The notes under the pieces are model-generated. The model saw only the letters and a program-made list of their open reading frames with translations. It searched no databases and was not told the origin of the DNA. This document shows, piece by piece, positions 33,626 to 44,530 of a stretch of DNA of 64,000 bases. How positions within the stretch are numbered: position 1 is the first letter of the stretch; every line of letters begins with the position of its first letter. The stretch lies in contig JBHGNT010000020.1 in the NCBI GenBank assembly GCA_043228905.1, positions 7,998,001 to 8,062,000 of the forward strand, given 5' to 3'. The DNA comes from Azolla caroliniana (taxonomy: Eukaryota > Polypodiophyta). The translations under genes were made by a program, and so were the position numbers.

Positions 33626-33775
33626 GGGCAACATTTGAGAAGTTAAAGGAGAAGTATTGGTGGCCGGGAATGTACAAGAATGTCACCCATTTCGTGGGGA
33701 TGTGTGAAAGCTACTAGATACACTCCAACATACGCCATAGGGACGAGTTGCACTCGACCTACCCAGGCCGATTCG
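33626..33775 (+). pseudogene. Ty3/Gypsy integrase H2C2 fragment inside Copia-2
   Basis: The plus strand reads TFEKLKEKYWWPGMYKNV, THFVGMCESY, then a stop, and IHSNIRHRDELHSTYP. This is the zinc-binding (HHCC) N-terminal part of a Ty3/Gypsy integrase, with the second cysteine pair damaged (CESC expected). It stands where the Copia knuckle and protease should be, between gag and the GAG-pre-integrase segment at about 33850. The Gypsy element at 37818-42060 has a different sequence at this place, so it is not the donor. Confidence 0.75.
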
Positions 33776-33844
33776 GCCAAAGACGAGGCAAACGAGGTCT
33801 AACCTATGAAAACAACTCCCATTACCAGCAAGATGATGCAATTG

Positions 33845-36358
33845 AGAGCTATGGCATAAAAGAATTGGCAATATCAATCTCAACAAACTCAAGGCGATGC
33901 AATCGAAAGGAGTCGTCATCGGGCTCCCGAACTTCAAAGAGAAAGAGATTGAAGGAGTATGTGAAGCATGCCAATTCGGCAAGCAACATCGGCACCCATT
34001 TCCAAAGGAGCGAAATGTGAGCAAAGGCCTCCTAGATGTGATCCACTCGGATGTGTGGGAACCAGCACAGACGACCACATTCGGAGGACGTTGGTACTAT
34101 GTTACCTTCATCGACGACTTCTCTAGACACACATGGATCTTTCCCATGAGGATGAAGAGCAAAGTGTTTACACACTTCCAAAAATTCAAACGCGAAGTCG
34201 AAAAGACAATTGGTTGCCATGTATGATGTCTTCGGTCGGACGGAGGAAAGGAATACTTCTCTGATGCATTCACGACATACCTTCGCCAAAAAGTAATTTG
34301 GCGAGAATTCACTAGCTGACACACACCGCAACAAAACAGTGTAGCCGAACGCAAGAATTAGCACATCCTCGAAGTAGTAAGGGCCATGCTGAACAAGAAG
34401 CATATGCCCAAGTCATATTGGGCAGAAGCTACAAATACTGTTGTCTACCTCATGAACCTGTGCACAACATCTGGAGTGCATGAGGTCACCCCGCACGAGA
34501 AATACTATGGGAAGAAGCCGGATCTATCCCATGTAAGGATATTCGGCTCCATTGCATACGTGCACATCCCCGACGAAAAGAGGAAAAAGCTAGATCCCAA
34601 GTCAGAGAAATGTATCCTTGTAGGATACTCACTAGAGCAAAAGGGGTACAAATGCTTCAACCCCTCTACATGGAAGGCTCATGTAAATCAAGATGTTGTC
34701 TTCGACGAATCGACATCACGGTACGAATTGGAGTTGACTCTTCCCAAACCATTTCCAGTTGACCCGAACTTGACCAACCAAGAGATAGAAGACAAAGATC
34801 GACTAAGGCATATGTTCGAAGAAAGGCTGATCACGATGAGGCTCAGTGGGCCACAAGAGCCCCTGAGCAACCAAAGCACATCTCGGACGAGTCTGAAGAT
34901 GGAAAAAGGGAAGGCCAAAATGAAGACGATCAATTCGACGACAATATATCAACTCACTCACTCGACAGTGAGTTCGGTGGCTTTGATGTGCCTCTTATGA
35001 GGCCACCCGAAGTTAAGAAGGCAATTACACCGACAAATGAGAAACTCTGTCGCTCCACCCAAGAGAAGAATCTGGTTAGCCGATTTGGCTACAACGACTA
35101 TATGGCATATCACTATGCCTTTATGATGAAGGTGGTAGCAGATCGTGAACTGGAGAGCTTTGCAGAAGCAGACAAGGATCCACGATGGCTTCGAAACCAA
35201 CATCCATTTGAAAGCAGTATGTCAACTAAAGAAGCCACTCTAAGGCCTTAAGCAAGCACCACATGCTTGGCACTCGAAGATAACACAATATCTTCATCGA
35301 ATCGGCTTTAGAATGTCAAAATCCAACAACTTTCTCTACATCAGAAGCGATTCTGGAAACTTGATTGTCATCATCCTATACGTGGATGATCTAGTCATTG
35401 GAGGTGAAAATCTAGTTGACATCAACAAGGTCAAGTCCCTCCTCTTCGACAAATTCAAGATGGCGGACATGAAGGAGCTCCATTACTTCCTTAGCATCGA
35501 GGTAATTCAGACTCCAACCAGCATTATGATCTCTCAACGACACTACATCCTTAACTTGTTATACAAGTTCGGGATGACTGAGTGTAAGTCTGTGGCAAAC
35601 CCTCTCGATCGGAATCTGAAGCTAACTACTGACTACGGCACAGAAGAGTGTGAGCCGATTCAATACCAATAGCTGATCGGGAGCCTCATCTATCTCACGA
35701 TCACTCAACTTGACCTCAGCTACCCGGTTGGTCTCCTTAGCCAATTTATGCAAACACCACGTGACATTCACTTGGATTGCGCTAAGTGAGTGTTACGATA
35801 CATGAGCGGCACAATGGATTGTGGGATTCTCTACAAATCGGCCACACCAATTCGACTCGAAGGGTATATAGATGCCGACTGGGCCGAGTACAAAGGCGAT
35901 CGACAATCAACCTCTGGTTTCGTCTTCTCCCTTGGAAGTGGGGCCATCTCCTAGAGTATCAAGAAGCAACCAACCGTCACTCTTTCGAGCACAGAGGCCG
36001 AATACAAGGGTGCAGTAGTGGCTGCATGTGAAGCCATATGGCTCAAGAGGATATTAAAGGATCTGGGCATTCCCATCAAAGATCTGATTCCCCTTTACTG
36101 CGACAACATGAGCAATATTTATCTGGCTCGGAACCCGGTGTTCCACGCATGCACGAAGCATATCGAAGTGCACTATCACTTCATTCGAGAGCGCGTTCAT
36201 GTTGGAGATGTCGACCTTCAACACATCAACATGAATCTATAGACGACTGACATCTTCACCAAAGCCCTAGGAGTTGACAAGCTTCATCAATTCATGTCAG
36301 ACCTTGGTTTGATGATCCCTGACTTGCCAAGCTCGAGGGGGAGTAGAAGAGAGAACTA
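33845..36358 (+). pseudogene. Copia pol (Copia-2): integrase, partial RT, RNase H, many stops
   Basis: GAG-pre-integrase at 33850-34010 (WHKRIGNINLNKL, CEACQFGKQHRHPFP). Integrase at 34030-34700 with VIHSDVWEPAQ, SDGGKEYFSDAF and an altered NSVAERKN, plus stops near 34226, 34317 and 34358. At about 35220 the sequence jumps to LKKPL.GLKQAPHAWHSKI, so the first half of RT is deleted. The RT palm remains as ILYVDDLVIGG at 35380, and RNase H follows to 36350 with stops, including YIDADWAEYKGDRQSTSG and LSSTEAEYKGAV. The frame ends SSRGSRREN shortly before the polypurine tract, with no 3' extension like that of Copia-3. Confidence 0.85.
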
Positions 36359-36425
36359 GATACCGTCCTAACCGGGTACCAGCTGGTACCGAAAGGAGCC
36401 GACCCAAGTTGAGCTTGAGGGGGTG

Positions 36426-36828
36426 TGTTGAGAATCAAGCTCAGCCGAGTCTAGTGTGTGAACACACCCTTGAGAGTGTATGAACACTCAAAGGTCAAAA
36501 GTCACACCACTACTCTCTACACATTAACTATGTGTCATAGAATCATATTCTATGACACATAACTAATGTGTTTCCACATTCCCCATGGCCGATGAGCTTC
36601 GATAGTTAATGAAGATAGAGGGTGACTATATAAAGCACCCTCCTCCTACTTTGTAATGTGTCAGTTAATCTCCTTTGTAATATACATATTCTTCAGTATT
36701 CTATTTTATATCCCATCTATCTTGTGTCTCTCTCCTCTCCTCTTCTCAAACACACACACACACACAGACACACACGACACACATCTCTAACCTATTCCAC
36801 TGCACTGAATCACCATCGATTCTTTTCA
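36426..36828 (+). repeat. 3' LTR of Copia-2
   Basis: Begins TGTTGAGAATC, ends TTTTCA. Its AC tract (36749-36776) is short and interrupted compared with the 5' LTR. Confidence 0.9.
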
Positions 36829-36833
36829 ATGAT

Positions 36834-37817
36834 ATATAAGCACCATGGGTATCTCTGATGTATGTCCTTTAGTTTTCTTAGTTGTACCTCATCTTATGGA
36901 GACAACCCTTAGTTATTCGCAATGTTTTTTGAAGGAGCTCTATAGTTGGACAAAATTATGACCTTGATCAAAGATCCAAGGCTTGTTTGGGATACTCTAA
37001 CAGGAAACATGCAACAATAAAAAACCTCAACAACCTAATGTGAAGATATTCTCCAAGTTCATTTTATGCATCCAAGTTCCAAAAAGTTGCTTCAAGTTGT
37101 ACTTAAGACAATATTACACTCTCAAACTATTCTAAGAGAGGTCTCGATGCATTGTCAATACATGTTGTCTATTGATGATCCAAGTACTCTCGAAGAGGCT
37201 ATTAAATAAATGTTAGGTGTGATAATACATTGGTAGAAAAATTGAGATGTAGTGTTGGTCTTTGTTCCATGGACAATGATGACCCCGATTTCTACTTTAG
37301 TCATATATTATGAAGTAAAGGGTTCAATACCAATGAAGGTGAATTCTTTAATTTGTCAATGTCCTTCGTCTTCTTCTACAAAAGAGGTGTTTGAAAAAAG
37401 AAAATCCATGTTTGGATTATGAAGGACAGTGTCACGGACATGATAGTGGTCATGTCAAGATTCAAATTCGGGACCTCTTGTGTTATAATCGAGTGTTATA
37501 TGTTAACCAACATATCCAATATACAATCATATGCATAATTGTTCCTTGTAGCTTTAAGTTAGTATCATGAGCATAATTGAGTGTATCACATGCATGCCTC
37601 TTAGTATAAATATTTGAGTTCACCTTGAATGAATTCAAGGTTAACAACACCAGTTAATGATACTTGCTCTTTAGCTTGTCATTCGTGTCCTTGTAGGTCT
37701 TTTACACTTGTCAATCACATCCTTGTAGTTCCGATTCTTCTTCTTTCCTTAACAATTTGTTCACCTTCCTTTTTTTCTCTCTCCCCCTCTTCGCTAACCA
37801 CACCTCAAAAGCCATGC
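36834..37817. other. No gene recognised
   Basis: Between Copia-2 and the Gypsy gag. It may contain the decayed LTR and leader of the Gypsy element, but no LTR ends or primer site could be found. Pyrimidine-rich near 37735-37795. Confidence 0.4.
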
Positions 37818-38790
37818 CATGTCTGATCCGTCCAATAGCCTACCTCAAATACTTGCAGCTTTGAAACAACTCCAAGCCGAGAATGCTACCCTCTGTCAAT
37901 CTTTATTTGAGCTTTAGTCTGCCACATCCTTGGTTACCCTAGCAACCACACTCAACCCACCATCACCATCCTAAGAACCCTACTATGAACCCAAGGTTAG
38001 CCTACCCGATAAGTTCGATGGAACGTGCACGACTACGCAGATTCCTTAATCAGATCCGCGTCATCATCCATCTACAACCCCGTCGTTACACCATAGGGTT
38101 CCACCAGGTTGGTTTCTTGGGTTCATTGTTGACGGCACCAATGGAGGCGTGGTTTGCTCCCTTGGTGGAAATGACATCACCACTTTTGGAAGATTTCCCA
38201 GCCTTTCTCACTGAGTTTAAAGCTACTTTCCGGGAGACAGACAAAGATGAGTTGCACTCACTAAGATCTATTCCCTATAGCAAGTTAATCGCGCAACCTC
38301 CACCTACGCCTCTGAATTCCACCAACTGGCCTGTGATGTGGGGTGGGGCGATCAAGCCCTACGTGATCAATTCCATCGGTGATTGAGGGGTGATGTAAAA
38401 AATCTATTACTAAATTTTCCAGAGCCGACCACACTCAACAAAGTGATAACACAAGCGATACGATGTGATAACCGTCTCTTCGAGCTCTGTCAAGAGGAGC
38501 ATACAACCCGGGCAATAAGGCCTAGGATGTCTTCTTTTTGGCCTTCTTCCTCTCAATCTCCAACCCTGCCAGATGTCCTGAACCAAGTCGCAACCACTGA
38601 TTCACTTACGCCGATGGAGGTGGATAAAGTGGGCCCCCAATCGTTGTCCAATGCACAATGACAACATCGACGAGACAACAACTTGTGCTTCTACTGTTGC
38701 GTGTTTGGACATCTTACTACCTCTTGCCCGGTGAATGGTAGTCGCATACCGGGAAACGGGAGGGCCTAGGTGCACCAAGTGCTATGCAGC
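37818..38790 (+). pseudogene. Ty3/Gypsy gag with CCHC knuckle
   Basis: The ATG at 37818 gives MSDPSNSLPQILAALKQLQ with a stop after about 32 codons. The capsid part follows in 37985-38386 and 38383-38661 (MEAWFAPLVEM, AFLTEFKATFRETD, then LNFPEPTTLNKVITQAIRCD). The zinc knuckle CFYCCVFGHLTTSC at 38686-38727 is intact but in a different frame. At least three lesions. Confidence 0.8.
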
Positions 38791-38807
38791 TGGGCTCCAT
38801 CTGTTAG

Positions 38808-40280
38808 ATGATCAGTTGTACTCATGAGGTGCCATCTCGAAATGGTTTTACGGTACCAATGAGCTTGAAGATAGGGACTTGGGTGATATACACCACCGCC
38901 CTACTTGATTCTAGAGCCACGACATGTTTTATGGATGTGCTCTTTGGCCATGCGTACTCCATCCCTAAGGTCATCAAAACAAAGCCTATTCCGGTTGAGG
39001 TTATCAATAAATGACCACTCCTGTCGGGTGCCATCATAGAAGAAACGATTCCACTAGAGCTCATTATGGGATCTCATTGGGAAATGATCGCGTTCGATCT
39101 AATTTATTACCATAAGCATCCTGTCATTCTAGGGTTGTCTTGGTTAGTAATGCACAATCCCATTGTGGATTGGCATAGGCAATCCCTCGACTTCAACTCG
39201 GATGGGCAAAGCTAACAATAACTTGAAAGTTGCTCATGACATCAACACTTCACCTGGTCAGGTCAAGCTTGAGGAAGACCATCCTGCTCAAGCTGCTACT
39301 ATGGTCGAACCTTCAACCTCAATTCTTTCAAAATATCGAGAGTTCTCTAATGTCTTTGAGAAATGGAATGCAGATCGATTGCCAGAGCATCGGCCATACA
39401 ACTGTCCAATCGACATCCAGGACAATGCATGTCCCCCTTTGGTCCCATCTACGGGTTATTCGAGCTAGAGTTGGATGCGCTTCGTGCATACATCGACGAA
39501 AACTTGTTGAAAGAGTTCATTCGTCACTCAAAATATCCGGATGGGGCTCCAATCCCGTTCGTTAAGAAAAAAGATGGCTCCTTGCTTCTATGTGTCGATT
39601 ACCGAGGACTTAACAAGGTAAAGATCTGCAATCGTTACCCACTACCTTTGATTCCAGAGCTTTTGGATCACCTTTGGCTTGGACAAGTGTTCTAAAAAAT
39701 AGATCTACGAGGGGCTTACAACCTAGTGCATATCCGTCCGAGAGACGACGTTCCAAACCCGATACGGCTTGTTCAAGTATCATGTCATGCCATTTGGGCT
39801 AACCAACGTCCCTGCCGTATTCCAACACATGATGAATGATATTTTCCGTGAGTATCTCAACCAATTGATGGTGGTCTATCTAGATGACATTCTCATCTAC
39901 TCCCCGGATCTCGATACCCATGAGCAGCATGTCCACTTGGTGCTTTCAAGACTTCGGGAACATGGTCTTTACGCCAAATATGAGAAATGCGCATTCAAGC
40001 AGTGTTCTGTAGAATTTCTGGGCTACATCATCTCTCCTAATGGTATTTCTATGGATCAACGGAAAGTGGCCGCAATTCAAGAATGGCAACCTCCCACCCG
40101 GGTAAGAGACGTTCAATCCTTCCTTTGCTTTGCAAATTTCTATCGTCGGTTTATTAAGGGGTTCTCCAAATTTGTGCGAACATTGGTTGCACTTACCCGT
40201 AAGGACCAACCCTTCTGTTGGACGTTGGCAGAACAATCTGCATTCATGGTGCTTAAATATGCCTTTATGACCGCCTAGTA
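38808..40280 (+). pseudogene. Ty3/Gypsy protease and reverse transcriptase
   Basis: Protease at 38808-39180: the active site reads TALLDSRATTCFMD where DSGA is expected, and VILGLSWLVMHNP follows after stops. The RT begins near 39480 ([31 protein letters not shown]), has a stop after LGQVF at 39693 and a frameshift, then MPFGLTNVPAVFQHMMND and the catalytic VVYLDDILIYSPD at about 39870-39910. The thumb and connection continue to 40278. The loss of glycine in the protease and the stops make it inactive. Confidence 0.85.
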
Positions 40281-40299
40281 TCCTTCATCCCGACCCAAC

Positions 40300-42060
40300 A
40301 AAGCCATTCATAGTGGAAACAAATGCGTCAGACTTTGCTATTGGCACTATCCTCTCACAACCTGACAATGAGGGGGTACACCATCCAATAGCTTACTACT
40401 CGGATAAATTCACAACTCCGGAGATGAACTATTCGATCTATGACAAGGAACATGAAGCCATTATGTTTGCGTTCGAGGAATGGAGGCCTTACCTCGTTGG
40501 GGCCCAACACCATGTTCAAATCGTAACTGGCCATAAAAACCTTCTCTATTTTTCTTCTACCCACACCTTGAATCATCGACAAGCTCGATGGTCAATTTTC
40601 CTTGCCGACTATGACTTCGAAATCGTGTTTCGTCTAGGACACTAGCATAGCAAAGCTGATGCTCTTTCTAAGTGGCCGGAGCTAGCACCCTGCCCTAGGG
40701 ACAAGGCATACGATCAATAATCCCAAGGTTTGTTAACACTTGATCAAGTTCAAATCTTCGCGACATATGTCCTCGAAGACGAGACCCTCCTTGCTGACAT
40801 CACCACGGCCACTGCAACCAATCACTTTGCTTAGGAAATCAAAGCATGTTTCGAGGACCCAACTCATCGATCACAACAAGATGACCTTGAAAAATTCTCC
40901 TTTCGAGATGGGGTACTCTTGAGGAACAATCTAGTCTACGTCCCGGAAAGGCCGTGCCGAGTTCGCATTCTAACTAAATGCCACGATGGTTCGCTTGCGG
41001 GTCATTTTGGGGTCGCCAAAATGTTAGAGCTTATCTCTCGGACCTATTGGTGATCCCAAATGTGGAAGCTAGTGAAAGACTTCATCAAGACTTGTGACAT
41101 TTGTGCTTGATCCAAAATAGTCCATCATCACTCGTATGGACTGCTTTGACCTCTCCCACTACCGAATCGGTTGTGGTCATCCATTTCTATGGACATCATC
41201 ACCGACTTGCCACTCTCTGAGGGACATGACTCTATCTTGGTAGTCTTGGACCGATTTACCAAAATGGCGCATTTTATACCATGTTCCAAAGCCATCTCAG
41301 GCTTAGGGACATCGAATCTAATCTTAGCGAATGTTGTGCGCCTCCATGGGTTGCCTAATGACATTGTCTCCGATCTTGGTGCTCCATTTATTTCCCATTT
41401 TTGGAAACGTCTCTTCCATATTCTTGGCACCACCACCAAGTTATCAACGACATTCTATCCACAAATAGACGGGCAGATGGAACGCGTAAATCAGGTACTA
41501 GAGCAATATATTCGATTTGTGGTGATTTACCAACAAGACGATTAGACTACGTTCCTCCCATTGGCTAAATTCGCTTATAATAACACCCTTCATTCATTCA
41601 TCAGAACCTCCCCATTCTTTGCCAACTTTGGTTTCCAAACTCACTTCAACATATCCCTTCCCTCTGGTTTGGTGAACCCCTCAGTTGAAGAGTGAGTGCA
41701 TCGTCTAAAAGAAATCCACCAAGATCTAACTCTCGAGCTCGTGAATGCGCAAGACCGAAAAAAGGCAACGACTAACCATCTACGAGCTCCGATGCCCAAC
41801 CTTCAAGTAGGTGACATGGTTTGGCTACTATGACGCAATATTACGACCACAAATTTGGGCCCCTTCTACATCTCTGAGTGTATCAATCCCATGGCCTATC
41901 GACTAAACCTTCCTCCCCACTATCGCATCCATGACATTTTTCATGTATCTCTCTTGGAGGTTTACCATTCCTCTATACTTCCTGGTGTCGTGGGGGATTC
42001 CGGCTACGAGGAGAAAAGGGGCCGGATGCACGTGAACAGGGATGTGTGTGGATGCACACG
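40300..42060 (+). pseudogene. Ty3/Gypsy RNase H and integrase
   Basis: RNase H at 40313-40690: ETNASDFAIGTILSQPDN, YSIYDKEHEAIMFAFEEW and SKADALSKWPE. Integrase zinc domain at 40975-41120 with HDGSLAGHFG and CDIC. The DDE core follows: ISMDIITDLP (41180), VSDLGAPFISHFW (41370) and GQMERVNQVLEQ (41475); stops at about 41543, 41695 and 41834. The last recognisable part is YRIHDIFHVSLLEVYHSS (41920). Confidence 0.85.
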
Positions 42061-42224
42061 AAATTGCCTTAATGTACAAACATTGTAAATACTCTAGGAA
42101 TAATAAGTATTAGGTAGTGTGACTCAGATGGGTACTTTAATGTCCCATGGAAGTAAGGAATAAAAGATATGATGTGAGAGAGAATCAAGGGGAAAGCGTT
42201 GACAGAAACGGCTGCCATTAAGCG

Positions 42225-42229
42225 TGATG
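42225..42229. other. Target-site duplication of Copia-3, left copy (tgatg)
   Basis: tgatg directly before the 5' LTR, identical to 47703-47707 after the 3' LTR. Confidence 0.93.
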
Positions 42230-42644
42230 TGTTGAGCGGCAAGCTCAACCGGAGCCGGATCGGCTGAATAAGACGGAGCCGGTAAGCGAGACGGATCGGG
42301 CGAAACGGATCGGTATTATGGTGAGCAACCGAACCGGCAAGCAGTGGAGGCCGGTGCAATCCGTAACCGGAAGTCCAATTGGAAGCCTAGTATAGGATAG
42401 ACTACTAGGTAGCTATAGTCTCGTAGTAAGTGTCAGATGCTCGTGTGAGCATTGAAGTACATGGTACTTCTATCAGTCCCAAGAGGACTTGTATAAATAG
42501 TGCTACTTAGCACAGTGTGTGTACAGAGTCTTGATATAATTTTGAAACTACGTTCTGCTCTCTCTGTCTCTCTGTCTCTCTCTGTCTCTCTCTGTCTCTC
42601 TCTGTGTTCTCTGTTTTACGCTTCCGCAAACACTTACGTTTACA
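42230..42644 (+). repeat. 5' LTR of Copia-3
   Basis: Begins TGTTGAGCGGC and ends TTTACA. A TATA-like gtataaatagtgc is at about 42490-42502, and a CT/TCTG microsatellite lies at 42559-42606. Confidence 0.94.
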
Positions 42645-42656
42645 TGGTATCAGAGC
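42645..42656 (+). promoter_or_regulatory. Primer-binding site of Copia-3
   Basis: TGGTATCAGAGC immediately after the LTR. Confidence 0.93.
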
Positions 42657-42738
42657 GCGAGGGTTGAGAACCTCTGCTGCAGACATTTACTCTTGTGAAG
42701 AAAACCCTAACAGGTCAAAAACAGACACAGTAAAAGAC

Positions 42739-43206
42739 ATGGATAGAGGCATGGCTACGTCGCTCCCGGTGGAGAAGCTCGACAGGAGCAACTACGCATC
42801 CTGGTCTTACAAGATGCACTAGTACTTCCTTGGACACGGGTACTGGAGTTATGTCGAAGGAGCGAATGATGCGGCGCCCGACTCGGCACACAAGGACTTC
42901 CCGATATGGGAACAAGCGGCAAGCAGGGTGATGTACTGCTTCGCGTCCAGTGTCGGTGATCAACTGCTCAGCCACATCCGTGACGCCAAGACACTGAAGG
43001 ATGATTGGGGGAACCTGAAAAAGGTTTTCGCCGCAAGCACCACTGCTCGGAAGCTGCAACTCAGACAGGAGTTGAGCAATATTCGACAGAAGAACATGTC
43101 TGTGGCAGACTACACGGGCCGGATAAAGGAGATTTGCGACTCACTCGCCTCTATCAAGGAGATTTGCAAACGGATCAGGAGGATCCAGAACCGGAAAGGC
43201 TGGTAA
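42739..43206 (+). pseudogene. Copia gag (Copia-3), amber stop and internal deletion
   Basis: Starts at ATG 42739 (MDRGMATSLPVEKLDRSNYA). A TAG at 42820 replaces the glutamine codon seen in related copies (YKMHQY). The gag continues with FLGHGYWSYVEGAND and LKKVFAASTTARKLQLRQEL to KEICDSLASI. It then jumps to the very end of gag: the RNA-binding part with the zinc knuckle, present in Copia-4, is missing, apparently by deletion between repeated 'aaggagatttgc' sequences at about 43125 and 43158. After that, the frame is lost. Without a knuckle this gag could not package RNA. Confidence 0.88.
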
Positions 43207-43216
43207 GGGGCCAACC

Positions 43217-44530
43217 TTGGTGATGAATCACAAGGCAAACTCAATGAAGAAGACCACTTCCAAAACGGAGGAAGTGTGGTATGTTGATTCTGGCGCGTCG
43301 AACCACATGACGAGCCACAAAGAGTGGTTCTCCTTTCTAGAGAAACAAGATCAACCAGGAGTAGTCGAAACCGGAGACGACACTCCTCACCCAATCGTGC
43401 ACGTCGGAGAAGTCCCTTTAAGCCACGTCGGACAAAAAGGGAAGCTGATGAACGTATTACACGTTCCGACAATCACGAAGAACCTGGTGTCCGTCGGTCA
43501 GATTGTCGACCAGGGGATGCAGGTGCGGTTTACGTACCTCGGGTGCTTCATTGAGGATGAGGGCGAAGTCATTGCGCAAGGGTGCAGAGACGGGAGGATG
43601 TTTATCCTCAACACCAATGACATTGGCACCGCTTTGTTCGCGAAACGACAGAAGGTCGAGTCGGACATCGACCTGTGGCACAAGCGGATAGGCCACGTCA
43701 ACTACCAGAGGCTTCAAGACCTGCAAACGAAAGAAGTCGTTTTCGGTTTGCTGAAGTTCAGCGGCCCGAGAGCCGAAATTTGTGAAGCCTGCCAACTTGG
43801 GAAGCAACACCGGCTTCCATTCCCCACCGAACGGAATCGGAGCCATAACAAGCTTGATCTCATCCATTCGGATATGTGGGGACCGGCACAAAGTGTAAGC
43901 CTTGGCGGGAGCCGATACTTCGTCTCCTTCATCGACGACTATACTCGACATACTTGGATCTACCTCATTGAGCAGAAGAGCGAAGTCTTCGACTGCTTTC
44001 GAAGCATCCAGAAGATGGTGGAACGGGAATCGGAGAGGAAGATCAAATGCCTTCGGTCAGATGGCGGAAAGGAATATTTTTCCGGCCAATTCACTAGTTA
44101 TCTGCAGCAGAAGGGAATTCGGCGAGAGTTCAGCTGCAGATACACACCGGAGCAAAACGGTGTGGCCGAAAGGAAGAACCGGACACTCGTAGAAGCGGCA
44201 AGGGCAATGCTAGAGGAAAAGAGCATGCCCCGGTTCTACTGGGCGGAGGCGGTCCAAACAGCCGTCTACATACAAAACCGCATTGGTGACAAGGTGTTAG
44301 CTCATGAGCTGTATTTCGGGCGCAAGCCAAACTTAAGACACCTTCGGATATTCGGCAGCATAGCGTATGTGCATGTGCCAGATCAGAAGCGGAGAAAGTT
44401 GGATGCAAAATCGGAAAAATGCATCCTAGTTGGCTATGCTCAAGAGCAAAAGGGGTATAAGTGCTACAACCCCCGGACAAAGGAAGTCCGAGTTAGCCGG
44501 GATGTCGAGTTTGATGAATCGGCATCCTAG
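43217..44530 (+). pseudogene. Copia protease and integrase (Copia-3), open 437 codons to a TAG
   Basis: Protease with VWYVDSGASNHMTSH (about 43276). GAG-pre-integrase with LWHKRIGHVNYQRLQ and CEACQLGKQHRLPFP (43673-43825). Integrase core with LIHSDMWGPAQS (43858), LRSDGGKEYFSG (44050) and EQNGVAERKN (44151), the DDE triad intact. The C-terminal region HLRIFGSIAYVHVPDQ and CILVGYAQEQKGYKCYN follows. The frame ends at TAG 44528-44530 and then continues in the same frame into RT, so only one base substitution or two separate the halves. The integrase would insert element cDNA. Confidence 0.92.

Larger units (their letters stand above)
32456..36828 (+). mobile_element. Copia-2: Ty1/Copia element (family C) with both LTRs, decayed
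   Basis: Plus-strand element: LTRs at 32456-32861 and 36426-36828, primer site at 32862-32873, polypurine tract cttgagggggtg just before the 3' LTR. The flanks gtgat (32451-32455) and atgat (36829-36833) look like a target duplication with one change. The LTRs have drifted visibly (many substitutions and a 20-odd-base difference near 36550-36580), so this is an older insertion than Copia-3. Internal deletions remove the knuckle-protease region and the N-terminal half of reverse transcriptase. Confidence 0.9.
37818..42060 (+). mobile_element. Ty3/Gypsy retrotransposon, decayed, no LTR recognised
   Basis: Plus-strand gag-protease-RT-RNase H-integrase order, which is Ty3/Gypsy (integrase last). 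All domains are present but broken by stops and shifts. The C-terminus stops near HVSLLEVYHSSILPG without a recognisable chromodomain. It is a different lineage from the G1-G3 gag-protease elements. Confidence 0.88.

Noticed and set aside
37200-37800. 5' LTR for the Ty3/Gypsy element
   Set aside because: No match to sequence after 41990, no TG...CA ends and no primer site could be found, so not called.
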